NCBI GenBank assembly: GCA_947380915.1
Contig: CANCSY010000017.1
Span: forward strand, 1 to 29,396
DNA from: Beijerinckiaceae bacterium
GTDB taxonomy: Bacteria; Pseudomonadota; Alphaproteobacteria; Rhizobiales; Beijerinckiaceae
Length of the DNA: 29,396 nt
Direction: 5' to 3'
Under the pieces are notes generated by a model. That model saw only the letters and a program-made list of their open reading frames with translations. It was not told the DNA's origin and ran no database searches. A program made the translations under genes and the position numbers. Positions 24,101 through 29,396 of the stretch are shown here, one piece after another. Position 1 is the stretch's first letter, and every line of letters starts with the position of its first letter.

Positions 24101-24344
24101 ATTCAAGACCTTTGATGGCGCTGGCGCTGATGTAGGAAATGTCGCGCGCTTCGAGCGCTGCGAGTTGCGCTGAGTCCAAGGCTCTGACTTGTCCGCTATC
24201 CAATCCCTTCACCTGGGTCGCGGTCATCGCGACCATCTGTTCTGTGGATATCAGGGCGATGTCGGGTGTCGTCAACTGCGATATATATGCGGAAGGGAGC
24301 ATCGAAAACGCAGAAGGGGAGTAGTTTGTGATCGAATTAGCCAT
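18180..24344 (-). CDS. Giant octapeptide-repeat protein, 2054 residues, Ser/Thr-rich
   Basis: Almost the whole protein is a tandem 8-residue repeat, consensus T-T-x-Q-[IV]-x-A-L; I parsed it by hand (see the repeat entry). The first 16 residues and last 5 are the only non-repeat ends. There is no signal peptide, no membrane helix and no cysteine, and no RTX or autotransporter domain. The reading frame is intact throughout, which argues for selection. I do not recognise an established family. A surface or secreted adhesin, scaffold or S-layer-like fibre is possible. Its stop overlaps the GT41 gene start. The ATG at 24344 has only a weak GGTGGG upstream; the AT-rich stretch 24420-24610 probably holds the promoter. 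Confidence 0.85.
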   Translation of the reverse strand: MANSITNYSPSAFSMLPSAYISQLTTPDIALISTEQMVAMTATQVKGLDSGQVRALDSAQLAALEARDISYISASAIKGLESADVLNLSSAQVAALTTAQIAALTTDAIKGLFADNTDGDQNVNYFTVSQIKGLSNTQLDTLTTQLSVIRTDLVAALKTDQLRSLESSQITNLTSDQVHALTRLQAMNLLTVQVAGLEAEDISALQTQTISGLSVDQLSVLSSDRVEALTTDQIKLLTTRQLTALTTKMAGWTSKQLNALSVSNLRALNIDQVKSLDDEHLKGLGTDRIQSLTSTQITWLKSDQVSLFKTEQIKALTATQVAAMSAEQLNNLGATEFGSIEAGDLQRVKASVFGALSVGQIAALTTDQAPLLTTAQLASLTSDKLQAIEVPDFVKLTASQIRSLKGTQIANLSDDQVKAITTAQAAALTTNQIIALTTDQIGLLNSNSINALSAGQISALSPSQIQSLESGQIQNLSTKALTSLTSAQISFLTTPQITWLSDSQFSQLSASQVKGLTALQITAMGLSRFEKMSAIDQAAFYTANFSTVKAAIPTSTAAQNALFMQYVGPLTSSQTVKLTTTPMGQLDQLASAQVRDLELASRQTIASFTSTQISALSAAQVQNLNTKQIVALSTKQTASLTGAQIAALYTSQVNAFETEDLRAMSALQIKAFSTDQIAALSNAQVAALGTNQLVAMSTQQISAIETSDLNAMSGTQLSALTVAQIASLTVDQINNLTTGMVDKLQVTQIAAFITDQILALKTTQVAELKTEQIQKLTLGQVKAFSGAQIAKLDSKQTAALLPEQVAALTADQITGLTTDQITWLGTNNIVRLTKPQIAAFSVDQLKALGTDIKVLNPTFIAALTGDQVSALKTEQVKALTSTQVISMTAAEVASLTTAQLAALDTEDLAAMSVPQIRALTTDQLSALPSTQISAMTTKQVAALSTLQLSVLRTDQIVALGSVDIPALSAAQISSLSADQFVALTSDQITALTATQVGALTIAQAAALTTAQITSLESTDFQVLKTAQLTQILPDRIKLLSTGQVSVLTLPQIAALTLDQIGAISATNIAAMGTAQIARLSKDQVLTLSSDQVRALRADQVSALTLTQVSALDVSQVVALKTDQVNKLSTAQIQALTTDHVFALSTDQANALEIGQFVSMKTSQLAALSVESFAALKTNAMQTLNASKISALRNDQLSTLNTDQIVALTTSQVAALTTSQVAGLETWQIKALANDDLQALRASQIDSLTDNQVLALTTAQIITMTSGQIGALRADKMVDLTTAHIAAIESGDIQAMKTSQLAALTSAQIRAFTTKQTSSLTTAQLVKLEPDQIGFLESEDIGAMTSIQIKALTGNQIAALPTEHLAALGTAKISWLKTNQISALKEDQIRSLTTGQIVALGVEHYASMSATQISALRTDHIAALEETDLKAIKSRQIYGLTSTQINAFTSVQITQLTTGQTASLTSDQITALNTAQTKNLSVDQIAVLSSVQIAGLEVVDLQAMDSAQINVLKTDAIRGLSQDQVAGLTSKQIAGLTEFQIKTLTATQLVGLETADLQSFGATKVTYLTSTQIKALSPTQIGALTSLQIPALATDRINVLSTDQFAALSTTAIAAFDPTLQIPALGSKLTWLTGEQFKALTSSQINALTTGTTGQVAALTAEQIDSLTSTQATALNGTQIAYLTSNQLPFLRTENVNALQTNQIRGLNTAQISILTPDQVAALNTEQAAVLTAGQIKALTSDQIGFLKAENIVALGTVGVKELTTQAIAALTPDTQIPAIATAVNTYLTDPQIKALTGDQIAALGNNTALFSVAQINAMTTDQIVTFDDGQITTLDTSRIAALRTDFIAALTTDQVRNLTTEQLNALTSDRVRLLTPDQISNLWAAQVESLGSVQLSGLNTEQIAALTTEHAASLTTFQMSKLTTAQIKGFEDIDLQAMQPEQIVSLGTNVSALTTDQIMALNGYQIAALTTAQIQSLTTAQISNLTAGQENAITTVQIASMTSANLNALTLDQIRLLTTEQADALSTTQISWLSSTQIGAMTAANAAVLGPENS
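18198..24296 (-). repeat. Tandem 24-bp coding repeat (octapeptide array, residues 17-2049)
   Basis: Parsed by hand, the array contains 236 units of exactly eight residues plus six seven-residue units (143-149, 246-252, 849-855, 1625-1631, 1804-1810, 1947-1953). Longer interruptions lie at 113-126, 533-570, 598-608, 1616-1624, 1648-1658 and 1771-1787, with a 3-residue slip at 587-589. The longest unbroken run is 95 octads (856-1615; bases 19500-21779). Adjacent 24-base units differ at many bases while the amino-acid pattern holds, so the array is old and kept by protein-level selection. It is not a CRISPR: no unique spacers alternate with constant repeats. Confidence 0.93.
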
Positions 24345-24864
24345 CTGACACCCACCATAGGAACCCGCGGGCTCGCCTAGCCCCCGACTTGGTAAGAAAC
24401 GGGTGGTCGGCGAAAACCTTGAGTCATTTCAATACTTTTAGGGGACAGAAATGAATAATGCGTTGCGAATGACCTAGATTAAGCTGCCTTTACAAAGATA
24501 TAGACACATAATCTTGGCTTTATATATTAGTAATGTGTTAAGTATATGGTTAATTGCGGCGCTTATTTCTAAAAAAAGAATATTTATTACTTAAAATATT
24601 ACATTCTGTTTCCAGACGCTTATTGCCCCTGTATACAGGGCGCTGCGATGCTGACGCATCAGCGTCCTGGGCGGTCCATCATGGGTCGGATTGTGCGATT
24701 GTTCGGCGCCTTGGTTGCGCTGCGCCCTGATTTTGGGCGGGTTGTCCAAAAAGCGCGCAGGCGGGTGCGCGGCGCGGGCTGATCGTCCGGCCTGTTCGCG
24801 CAAAGGGCTTGGCTGGCACATGCGTTGCTCTGGCCTGTCCCTGAAATCGACGAGGAGATGCATG
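24345..24864. other. AT-rich divergent intergenic region (giant gene and atzF)
   Basis: 520 bases without a supported gene. Bases 24420-24610 are strikingly AT-rich and should hold the promoter of the giant gene and perhaps of atzF. A small hairpin, GGGCT (24369-24373) with AGCCC (24379-24383), lies in the 5' leader of the giant gene. Two dyads nearer atzF follow: the palindrome at 24627 and an imperfect hairpin around 24641-24664. Confidence 0.45.
24627..24640. promoter_or_regulatory. 14-bp perfect palindrome, candidate operator of atzF
   Basis: CCCTGTATACAGGG is a perfect 14-base palindrome. Its TGTATACA core resembles operators of FadR-type GntR regulators (TTGTATACAA-like). It lies about 225 bases before the atzF start and beside the AT-rich stretch, so it could control atzF. 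The regulator is not in the window. Confidence 0.4.
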
Positions 24865-26667
24865 ATGTTGCCGAAAGTCCTGACCCTCGCCGGTTTGCAG
24901 ACTCTGTATCAGAAGGGTGAGGCGAGCCCCGTCGAGGTCGTGCAGGCGGTGCTGGACCGTATCGAGGCCTCCGGCGACAAGGCCGTGTGGATCTCGCGCC
25001 GCTCGCCCGAGGAGCTGATGGGCGAGGCGCAGGCCTTGCTCGCGCAGGGGCCGAGCCCCGACAGGCCCCTGTGGGGCGTTCCCTTCGCAGTGAAGGACAA
25101 TATCGATTTCGCCGGTCTGCCCGTCACGGCGGCCTGCCCGGCCTTCGCCCACGAAGCGTCGTCGGACGCCTTCGCCGTGGCGCGGTTGCGGGCGGCGGGC
25201 GCCATTCTCATCGGCAAGACCAATCTCGATCAATTCGCCACGGGCCTCAACGGCACGCGCTCCCCCTATGGGGCGCCGCGCTGCGTGTTCGATGCGGACT
25301 ATGTGTCCGGCGGCTCCTCCTCGGGCTCGGCGGTGGCGGTCGCCTCGGGCCAGGTCGCCTTTGCGCTGGGAACGGATACGGCGGGGTCGGGGCGCATTCC
25401 CGCGGCCTTCAACAATCTGGTGGGCGTCAAGCCGACGCGCGGGCTCGTCTCCAACAGCGGCGCGATCCCCGCCTGTCGCAGCCTTGATTGCATCACGGTT
25501 CTGGCGGGCTCGGTGGGGGACGCCGATTGCGTGCGGCGGGTCATGCAGGGCTTTGACCCCGCCGATCCCTACTCGCGGCCCATGCAGGCCCGCGCCCTGC
25601 CCAATCATGGCCTGCGCTGCGGCGTGCTGGCCGGCGCCGAGCGCGAGTTCTTCGGCGACGCGGCCACCGCCGCCCTTTATGACGCCGCCATCGACCGCAT
25701 GAAGGCTCTGGGCGCGGTGATCGTCGAGATCGATTACGCCCCCTTCCGCGAATGCGCCGCCTTGCTTTATGGCGGCCCATGGGTCGCCGAGCGTCTGGCG
25801 GCCATCGAGGCCTTCGCTTTGGCCCATGGGGCGGACATGGACCCGACCGTGCGCGAGATCGTGCTGGGCGCCAAAGAGATGAGCGCGGTGGACGCCTTCC
25901 GCGGCGCCTATGCGCTGGAAGCGTATCGCCGCCGCACGGATGCGGAATGGGCGAAGATGGACGTGCTGCTGCTGCCAACGGCGCCCACCATCTACAAGGT
26001 GGCCGATATGCTGGCCGATCCGGTGCGGCTCAATTCAAATCTGGGTCGCTACACCAATTTCGTGAATCTGCTGGATTGCGCCGCCATCGCCATTCCGGCA
26101 GGCTTTCGTCCGGACGGCTTGCCCGGCGGCGTGACGCTGGTCGGTCCGGCCTTCTGCGACGACGCCCTCGCGGCTCTGGGCCAGCGGTTGCACCAGGCGG
26201 GCTTCTTCGGCATGGGCTGCGACCGGGCCGCGCCTGCGCCTGACGAGGCTCCGGTGGATGGTCAGGGGCCGCTGATTCTGGTGGCGGCGGTTGGCGCCCA
26301 TCTCACGGGCATGCCCCTCAACCGGGATCTCATCGCGGGCAATGGGGTGCTGCTGCGCACCTGCCGCACGGCGCGGGATTACCGGCTCTTCGCCTTGCCC
26401 AATTCGGTTCCGCCTAAGCCGGGCCTGCGCCGGGAGCCCGGCTTTGAAGGGGAGGGGATCGAGGTCGAGGTCTGGGGCCTCAAGCCCGCCGCCTTTGGCG
26501 TCTTCACCCAAAGCATTCCCGACCCCCTGGGCATCGGCAATGTGACACTGGAAGACGGCAGCAGCGTCAAGGGCTTCATCTGCGAACCCTATGGGTTGGT
26601 CGGCGCCGAGGAGATCACCCGTTTCGGCGGCTGGCGTCCCTATGTCGCCTCGAAGAAAAGCGGTTAG
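24865..26667 (+). CDS. atzF: Allophanate hydrolase
   Basis: 600 residues, the length of AtzF. It hydrolyses allophanate to ammonia and carbon dioxide, the last step of urea-amidolyase and cyanuric-acid breakdown. The amidase-signature triad is Lys77 (FAVKDNID), Ser151 (GGSSSGS) and Ser175 (DTAGSGRIP); the spacings of 74 and 24 equal those of AtzF Lys91-Ser165-Ser189. The C-terminal domain of the family follows from about 470 (LILVAAVGAHLTGMPLN, then RDYRLFALPNSVPPKPGLRR). GAGGAG (24852-24857) lies seven bases before ATG 24865; ATG 24862 is possible. No urea carboxylase or cyanurate gene adjoins it. It ends 4 bases inside the convergent small gene. Confidence 0.93.
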   Translation: MLPKVLTLAGLQTLYQKGEASPVEVVQAVLDRIEASGDKAVWISRRSPEELMGEAQALLAQGPSPDRPLWGVPFAVKDNIDFAGLPVTAACPAFAHEASSDAFAVARLRAAGAILIGKTNLDQFATGLNGTRSPYGAPRCVFDADYVSGGSSSGSAVAVASGQVAFALGTDTAGSGRIPAAFNNLVGVKPTRGLVSNSGAIPACRSLDCITVLAGSVGDADCVRRVMQGFDPADPYSRPMQARALPNHGLRCGVLAGAEREFFGDAATAALYDAAIDRMKALGAVIVEIDYAPFRECAALLYGGPWVAERLAAIEAFALAHGADMDPTVREIVLGAKEMSAVDAFRGAYALEAYRRRTDAEWAKMDVLLLPTAPTIYKVADMLADPVRLNSNLGRYTNFVNLLDCAAIAIPAGFRPDGLPGGVTLVGPAFCDDALAALGQRLHQAGFFGMGCDRAAPAPDEAPVDGQGPLILVAAVGAHLTGMPLNRDLIAGNGVLLRTCRTARDYRLFALPNSVPPKPGLRREPGFEGEGIEVEVWGLKPAAFGVFTQSIPDPLGIGNVTLEDGSSVKGFICEPYGLVGAEEITRFGGWRPYVASKKSG

Positions 26668-26909
26668 CGGCGGGCGGCGAGGTTCTTGATCCGCCAGGCC
26701 ACGACTTCGCCTTCCAAGGGGTCGCCGGTCTGGGCGTTGCGCCAGTGATCGCCCGCCCAGGCGCATGCAAAGGGCAGCCGATAGGTGCCCACATGGTCCT
26801 CGCAGAGCACATCGCAGGGAGTGTCCACAGGGGGCGCGCCTTCGCCGGGGAAATCATCGAGGCGAAATTGTCGGGCTTGCGCTTGATTGCGCGAAGGGGG
26901 ATAGGGCAT
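26664..26909 (-). CDS. Small Cys-containing protein of unknown function
   Basis: 81 residues, no signal peptide or membrane helix. The centre reads CDVLCEDHVGTYRLPFACAW, with three cysteines (C-x3-C and one more) and a His that could bind a metal. NAQTGDPLEGEVVAWRI follows. Similar small proteins seem to occur in rhizobial genomes, but I know no function. The SD upstream of ATG 26909 is poor, so the start is uncertain. Its stop overlaps the end of the convergent atzF. Confidence 0.55.
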   Translation of the reverse strand: MPYPPSRNQAQARQFRLDDFPGEGAPPVDTPCDVLCEDHVGTYRLPFACAWAGDHWRNAQTGDPLEGEVVAWRIKNLAARR

Positions 26910-27117
26910 GGGAAAATCTTTTAATGGATGCCGGAAACTAGGGTTAACGGCGTCATATTTCCATCATTTTTGAACATAAAGCAAGCAATTCGCATCGGGT
27001 CGGTCATGGCCGAAAAGCCGTTGGCGGAATCTGTGCAAAGGCAATAGATTGAGCCCCGTTGGCGATGTGGCTCCTGCTTCGTTCCCTGACGCAGTGGGCA
27101 TGGGTGGTGCTGTAGAG

Positions 27118-28323
27118 ATGACGACGATCACGATGAAGGAAGATCTGCGCGGCGAGTTTCAGGTCGTGGGCCTCGTGTCCTTCGCCCATCTCCTCAGCCA
27201 TCTCTACATGCTTGTGCTGCCGCCCTTTTTCTCGCAACTGCGGCAAGATCTCGGGGTCGACTATATCCAGCTTGGCCTGACGGTCACCGCCCTGTCGGTC
27301 ACCACGGGCCTGTTGCAGACCCCAATGGGGTTTCTCGTGCAGCGGTATGGCGGCAGGCGGGTGCTGATCGGGGGCCTGTTCGTGAATTCGCTCGCCATCG
27401 GGCTGGTCGGGTTCGTCACAACCTATTGGCAGTTGATGGGTCTGATGCTGCTCGCCGGGGTGGGCTCCAGCGTCTTTCATCCGGCCGATTACGCCATCCT
27501 GAACGCGCGGGTGGATACGAAGCGGTTGGGCCGCGCCCTGTCCGTGCACGCGCTCGGGGGCAATCTGGGCTTTGTGGTCGCCCCGCCCATCATGGTCTTG
27601 CTGGCGGTCGCCATGGACTGGCGCATGGCCACTATCGCCATTGGCGGGGTGGGCGTCCTGCTGGCGGTCATCATGCTGGCGCTCTCCTCCGTGCTGGGGG
27701 ATAGCGGCAAGACCAAGGGGCGCGAAGGCGATAGCTGGAAGAAGCTCGTCACCTCCCCCAAGGTCATGCTGCTCTTCGCCTTCTATGCCCTGTCCTCGGC
27801 CGCCAATTCCGGCATGGTCTACTTCTCCGTGGTCGCCTTCACGGATATTTACGCGATCCCTGCCGCCGTCGCCGCCAGCGCGCTCACCGCCTATCAACTG
27901 CTGGCCATGATGGCGGTGCTGCCCGGCGGCTGGCTGGCCGACCGCGCGAAGAATCCCGAACTCCTGCTCTGCGTCTGTTTTCTGGCGTCTGGCGCCCTGA
28001 TCGTGATCTCGGGCCTTGGCGTTGCGCCCTTCTGGCTGGTCGTCGTGCTCATCGGCGCTGCGGGAGCCATGCGTGGACTGGTCAACGCCTCGCGGGACGT
28101 CTCGGTGCGTCATGCGGCGACGGATGTGAGCGTGGGCACCCTGTTCGGCTTCGTCACCATGGGCTATTCCGGCGGGCAGATGCTGGGTCCGGCGCTCTAT
28201 GGCTGGTTGCTCGACAGTGGCCATCCCCAGCTGGTGTTCTGGGCCTCCGCCGCTTTCTCGACCCTCGCCATCGGCACCATGGTGACCGGGCGGATCTGGA
28301 GGCTGCGCGCGGCCGCGGCGTGA
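27118..28323 (+). CDS. MFS transporter
   Basis: 401 residues from ATG 27118, with about 12 hydrophobic segments in the 6+6 layout of the major facilitator superfamily. The first helix is preceded by MKEDLRGEFQVVGLVSFAHLLSHLYMLVLPPFFSQL, and the loop after helix 2 reads GFLVQRYGGRRVLIGG, the superfamily's G-x3-D/R-R-x-G-R motif in variant form. The start is uncertain: the frame is open to a TTG at 27049, and ATGs at 27100 and 27133 are alternatives, none with a good SD. The substrate is unknown. It is downstream of atzF but separated by a convergent gene and 208 bases, so it is probably a separate unit. Confidence 0.85.
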   Translation: MTTITMKEDLRGEFQVVGLVSFAHLLSHLYMLVLPPFFSQLRQDLGVDYIQLGLTVTALSVTTGLLQTPMGFLVQRYGGRRVLIGGLFVNSLAIGLVGFVTTYWQLMGLMLLAGVGSSVFHPADYAILNARVDTKRLGRALSVHALGGNLGFVVAPPIMVLLAVAMDWRMATIAIGGVGVLLAVIMLALSSVLGDSGKTKGREGDSWKKLVTSPKVMLLFAFYALSSAANSGMVYFSVVAFTDIYAIPAAVAASALTAYQLLAMMAVLPGGWLADRAKNPELLLCVCFLASGALIVISGLGVAPFWLVVVLIGAAGAMRGLVNASRDVSVRHAATDVSVGTLFGFVTMGYSGGQMLGPALYGWLLDSGHPQLVFWASAAFSTLAIGTMVTGRIWRLRAAAA

Positions 28324-28632
28324 CAGGCCCCGCCCTGACGGCTTGTCTGTGGCGGGCTTCGCCGCCCGTGATCGGCCCTGAAACATTCAATAATCAAATT
28401 TTATATTACATTCGTAATTAAGTTATAAATAATCTTATTATTAACATTACTTTTGCTGGAGCAGAATAAATAAACGCGTTTGTCGTTTCAGCCGGTCGAA
28501 ACCCCCGACCTTTAGGCTCGTATTGCCTGCAAATATATGCTAGGTGCCGCGCTAATCTGAAAGCTGAAACGCAGCGATGGATTATCCAATCAATACACGC
28601 TGACATGAACTGAGCATTGCGGGGCGATGGTG
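28324..28632. other. Intergenic region upstream of kup, no gene seen
   Basis: 309 bases. The GC-rich start holds a weak hairpin (GGCGG at about 28352 with CCGCC at 28363) that may end the MFS transcript, and 28384-28460 is very AT-rich and probably carries the kup promoter. A short minus-strand frame at 28418-28669 overlaps the kup start and is not supported. Confidence 0.4.
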
Positions 28633-29396
28633 ATGAAACACGAGAGCAGGCAGGACCATTCTGCGTCATCGAACTTGATGGTCGCCGCCCTGGGGGTCGT
28701 TTATGGCGACATCGGAACCTCCCCCCTCTACGCCTTCAAGCAATCCATCGAGGCTATCGGCGGACCCAGCGAGACCAATATCTTCGCGATCCTGTCGCTG
28801 ATGATCTGGTCGCTGATCATGGTCGTCACCATCAAATATGTCTTCGTGATCCTCAAGGCCAACAATAACGGGGAGGGGGGCACCATCGCCCTCACCTCCA
28901 TTGCGCTGGGCCTCGTCAAAACAAAGAAGGGCCATTGGGCGGTTCTGGCCGCAGGCCTGTTTGGCGTCTCCATGTTCTACGGGGACTCAATCATCACCCC
29001 CGCCATCTCGGTTTTGAGCGCGGTCGAGGGATTGAAGATTCTGGCCCCGTCGCTGGAGGCCTATGTGATCCCGATCACGATGGTGCTGATCGCCGGCTTC
29101 TTCGCGATCCAGCGGTTCGGCACGGGGGCGATCGGCAAATTCTTCGGCCCGATCATGATCGTCTGGTTCCTGACCCTTGCAGGGCTTGGGCTGATGTCGA
29201 TTGTGCAAAACCCGCAGGTGCTGCGCGCCATCAATCCCCTCTATGGTCTCGGCTTTCTGGCGGCCCATCCAGTCATCGGCTTTGCGGCCCTTGGGGCGGT
29301 TGTTCTGGCGGTCACGGGCGGCGAGGCGCTCTATGCGGACATGGGTCATTTCGGCATTATCCCCATTCGCCGCACATGGCTCTGGATCGTGCTGCC
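28633..29396 (+). CDS. kup: Kup-type potassium uptake protein (N-terminal part, truncated by window end)
   Basis: 254 codons are present and the frame is still open at the end. Kup is a proton-coupled potassium importer with about 12 helices in the inner membrane. Signatures seen in order are ALGVVYGDIGTSPLYAFK, NNNGEGGTIAL, SMFYGDSIITPAISVLSAVEG, FGTGAIGKFFGPIM and GGEALYADMGHFG, all typical of the family. I chose ATG 28633 because GGGG (28621-28624) lies eight bases upstream; ATG 28627 in the same frame is too close to it. The cytoplasmic C-terminal domain lies beyond the window. AT-rich DNA upstream suggests its own promoter. Confidence 0.93.
   Translation, partial: MKHESRQDHSASSNLMVAALGVVYGDIGTSPLYAFKQSIEAIGGPSETNIFAILSLMIWSLIMVVTIKYVFVILKANNNGEGGTIALTSIALGLVKTKKGHWAVLAAGLFGVSMFYGDSIITPAISVLSAVEGLKILAPSLEAYVIPITMVLIAGFFAIQRFGTGAIGKFFGPIMIVWFLTLAGLGLMSIVQNPQVLRAINPLYGLGFLAAHPVIGFAALGAVVLAVTGGEALYADMGHFGIIPIRRTWLWIVL

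Noticed and set aside
18198..24296. Possible CRISPR array or other non-coding direct repeat
   Set aside because: The units abut with no spacers, differ from one another in bases, and keep an amino-acid pattern, so this is a coding repeat.
24679..25827. 382-codon minus-strand frame opposite atzF
   Set aside because: Shadow of the amidase domain, whose triad spacing matches AtzF on the plus strand.
27004..28386. 460-codon minus-strand frame opposite the MFS transporter
   Set aside because: Highly polar His/Gln/Gly-rich shadow of hydrophobic codons; no SD.

Overview
The window reads as chromosomal DNA of a GC-rich alphaproteobacterium, most likely Hyphomicrobiales (Rhizobiales). The call rests on gene families, the GC-rich codon use of most genes and the rhizobial-style intergenic repeat; no rRNA or other marker gene is present to fix the genus. 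No tRNA, rRNA, CRISPR array or intact insertion sequence was found.

Layout. (1) 1-4373, housekeeping and small genes: the 3' end of pnp with its terminator, an inverted repeat, a secreted Pro/Ala-rich protein, transaldolase, a PrlF-YhaV toxin-antitoxin pair with a palindromic candidate operator, and a two-gene unit coupling a small membrane protein to a MbcA/ParS-type antitoxin-like protein. (2) 4579-11392, a catabolic block: methylmalonate-semialdehyde dehydrogenase, a secreted SGNH-like protein and a TTT/Bug-type solute-binding protein on the plus strand converge with a Rieske oxygenase alpha/beta pair, a TauD/TfdA-type dioxygenase and a cupin protein on the minus strand. The substrate is not evident. 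(3) 11715-24344, a glycan and giant-protein block: a DUF4422 protein, UDP-galactopyranose mutase, an SDKG-type methyltransferase, a GT4-like glycosyltransferase, a TPR-GT41 (OGT/SPINDLY-type) glycosyltransferase and, overlapping it by four bases, a 2054-residue protein made almost entirely of 8-residue repeats. Parts of this block (glf, the methyltransferase and spacers) are clearly more AT-rich than the flanks, which suggests transfer. (4) 24865-29396, flank: allophanate hydrolase, a small Cys-containing protein, an MFS transporter and the start of kup.

The most interesting feature is the translational coupling of the octapeptide-repeat giant to a cytoplasmic GT41 enzyme. By hand parsing, the giant contains 236 units of exactly eight residues, consensus T-T-x-Q-[IV]-x-A-L, with almost every unit offering Ser or Thr at its first two positions and with no cysteine. 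My inference is a dedicated glycosylation system: the GT41 enzyme modifies the repeat protein, and the neighbouring glycosyltransferases, mutase and methyltransferase may extend or decorate that glycan or build a separate galactofuranose polymer. The gene order and repeat are seen in the sequence; the enzyme-substrate relation is not proven.
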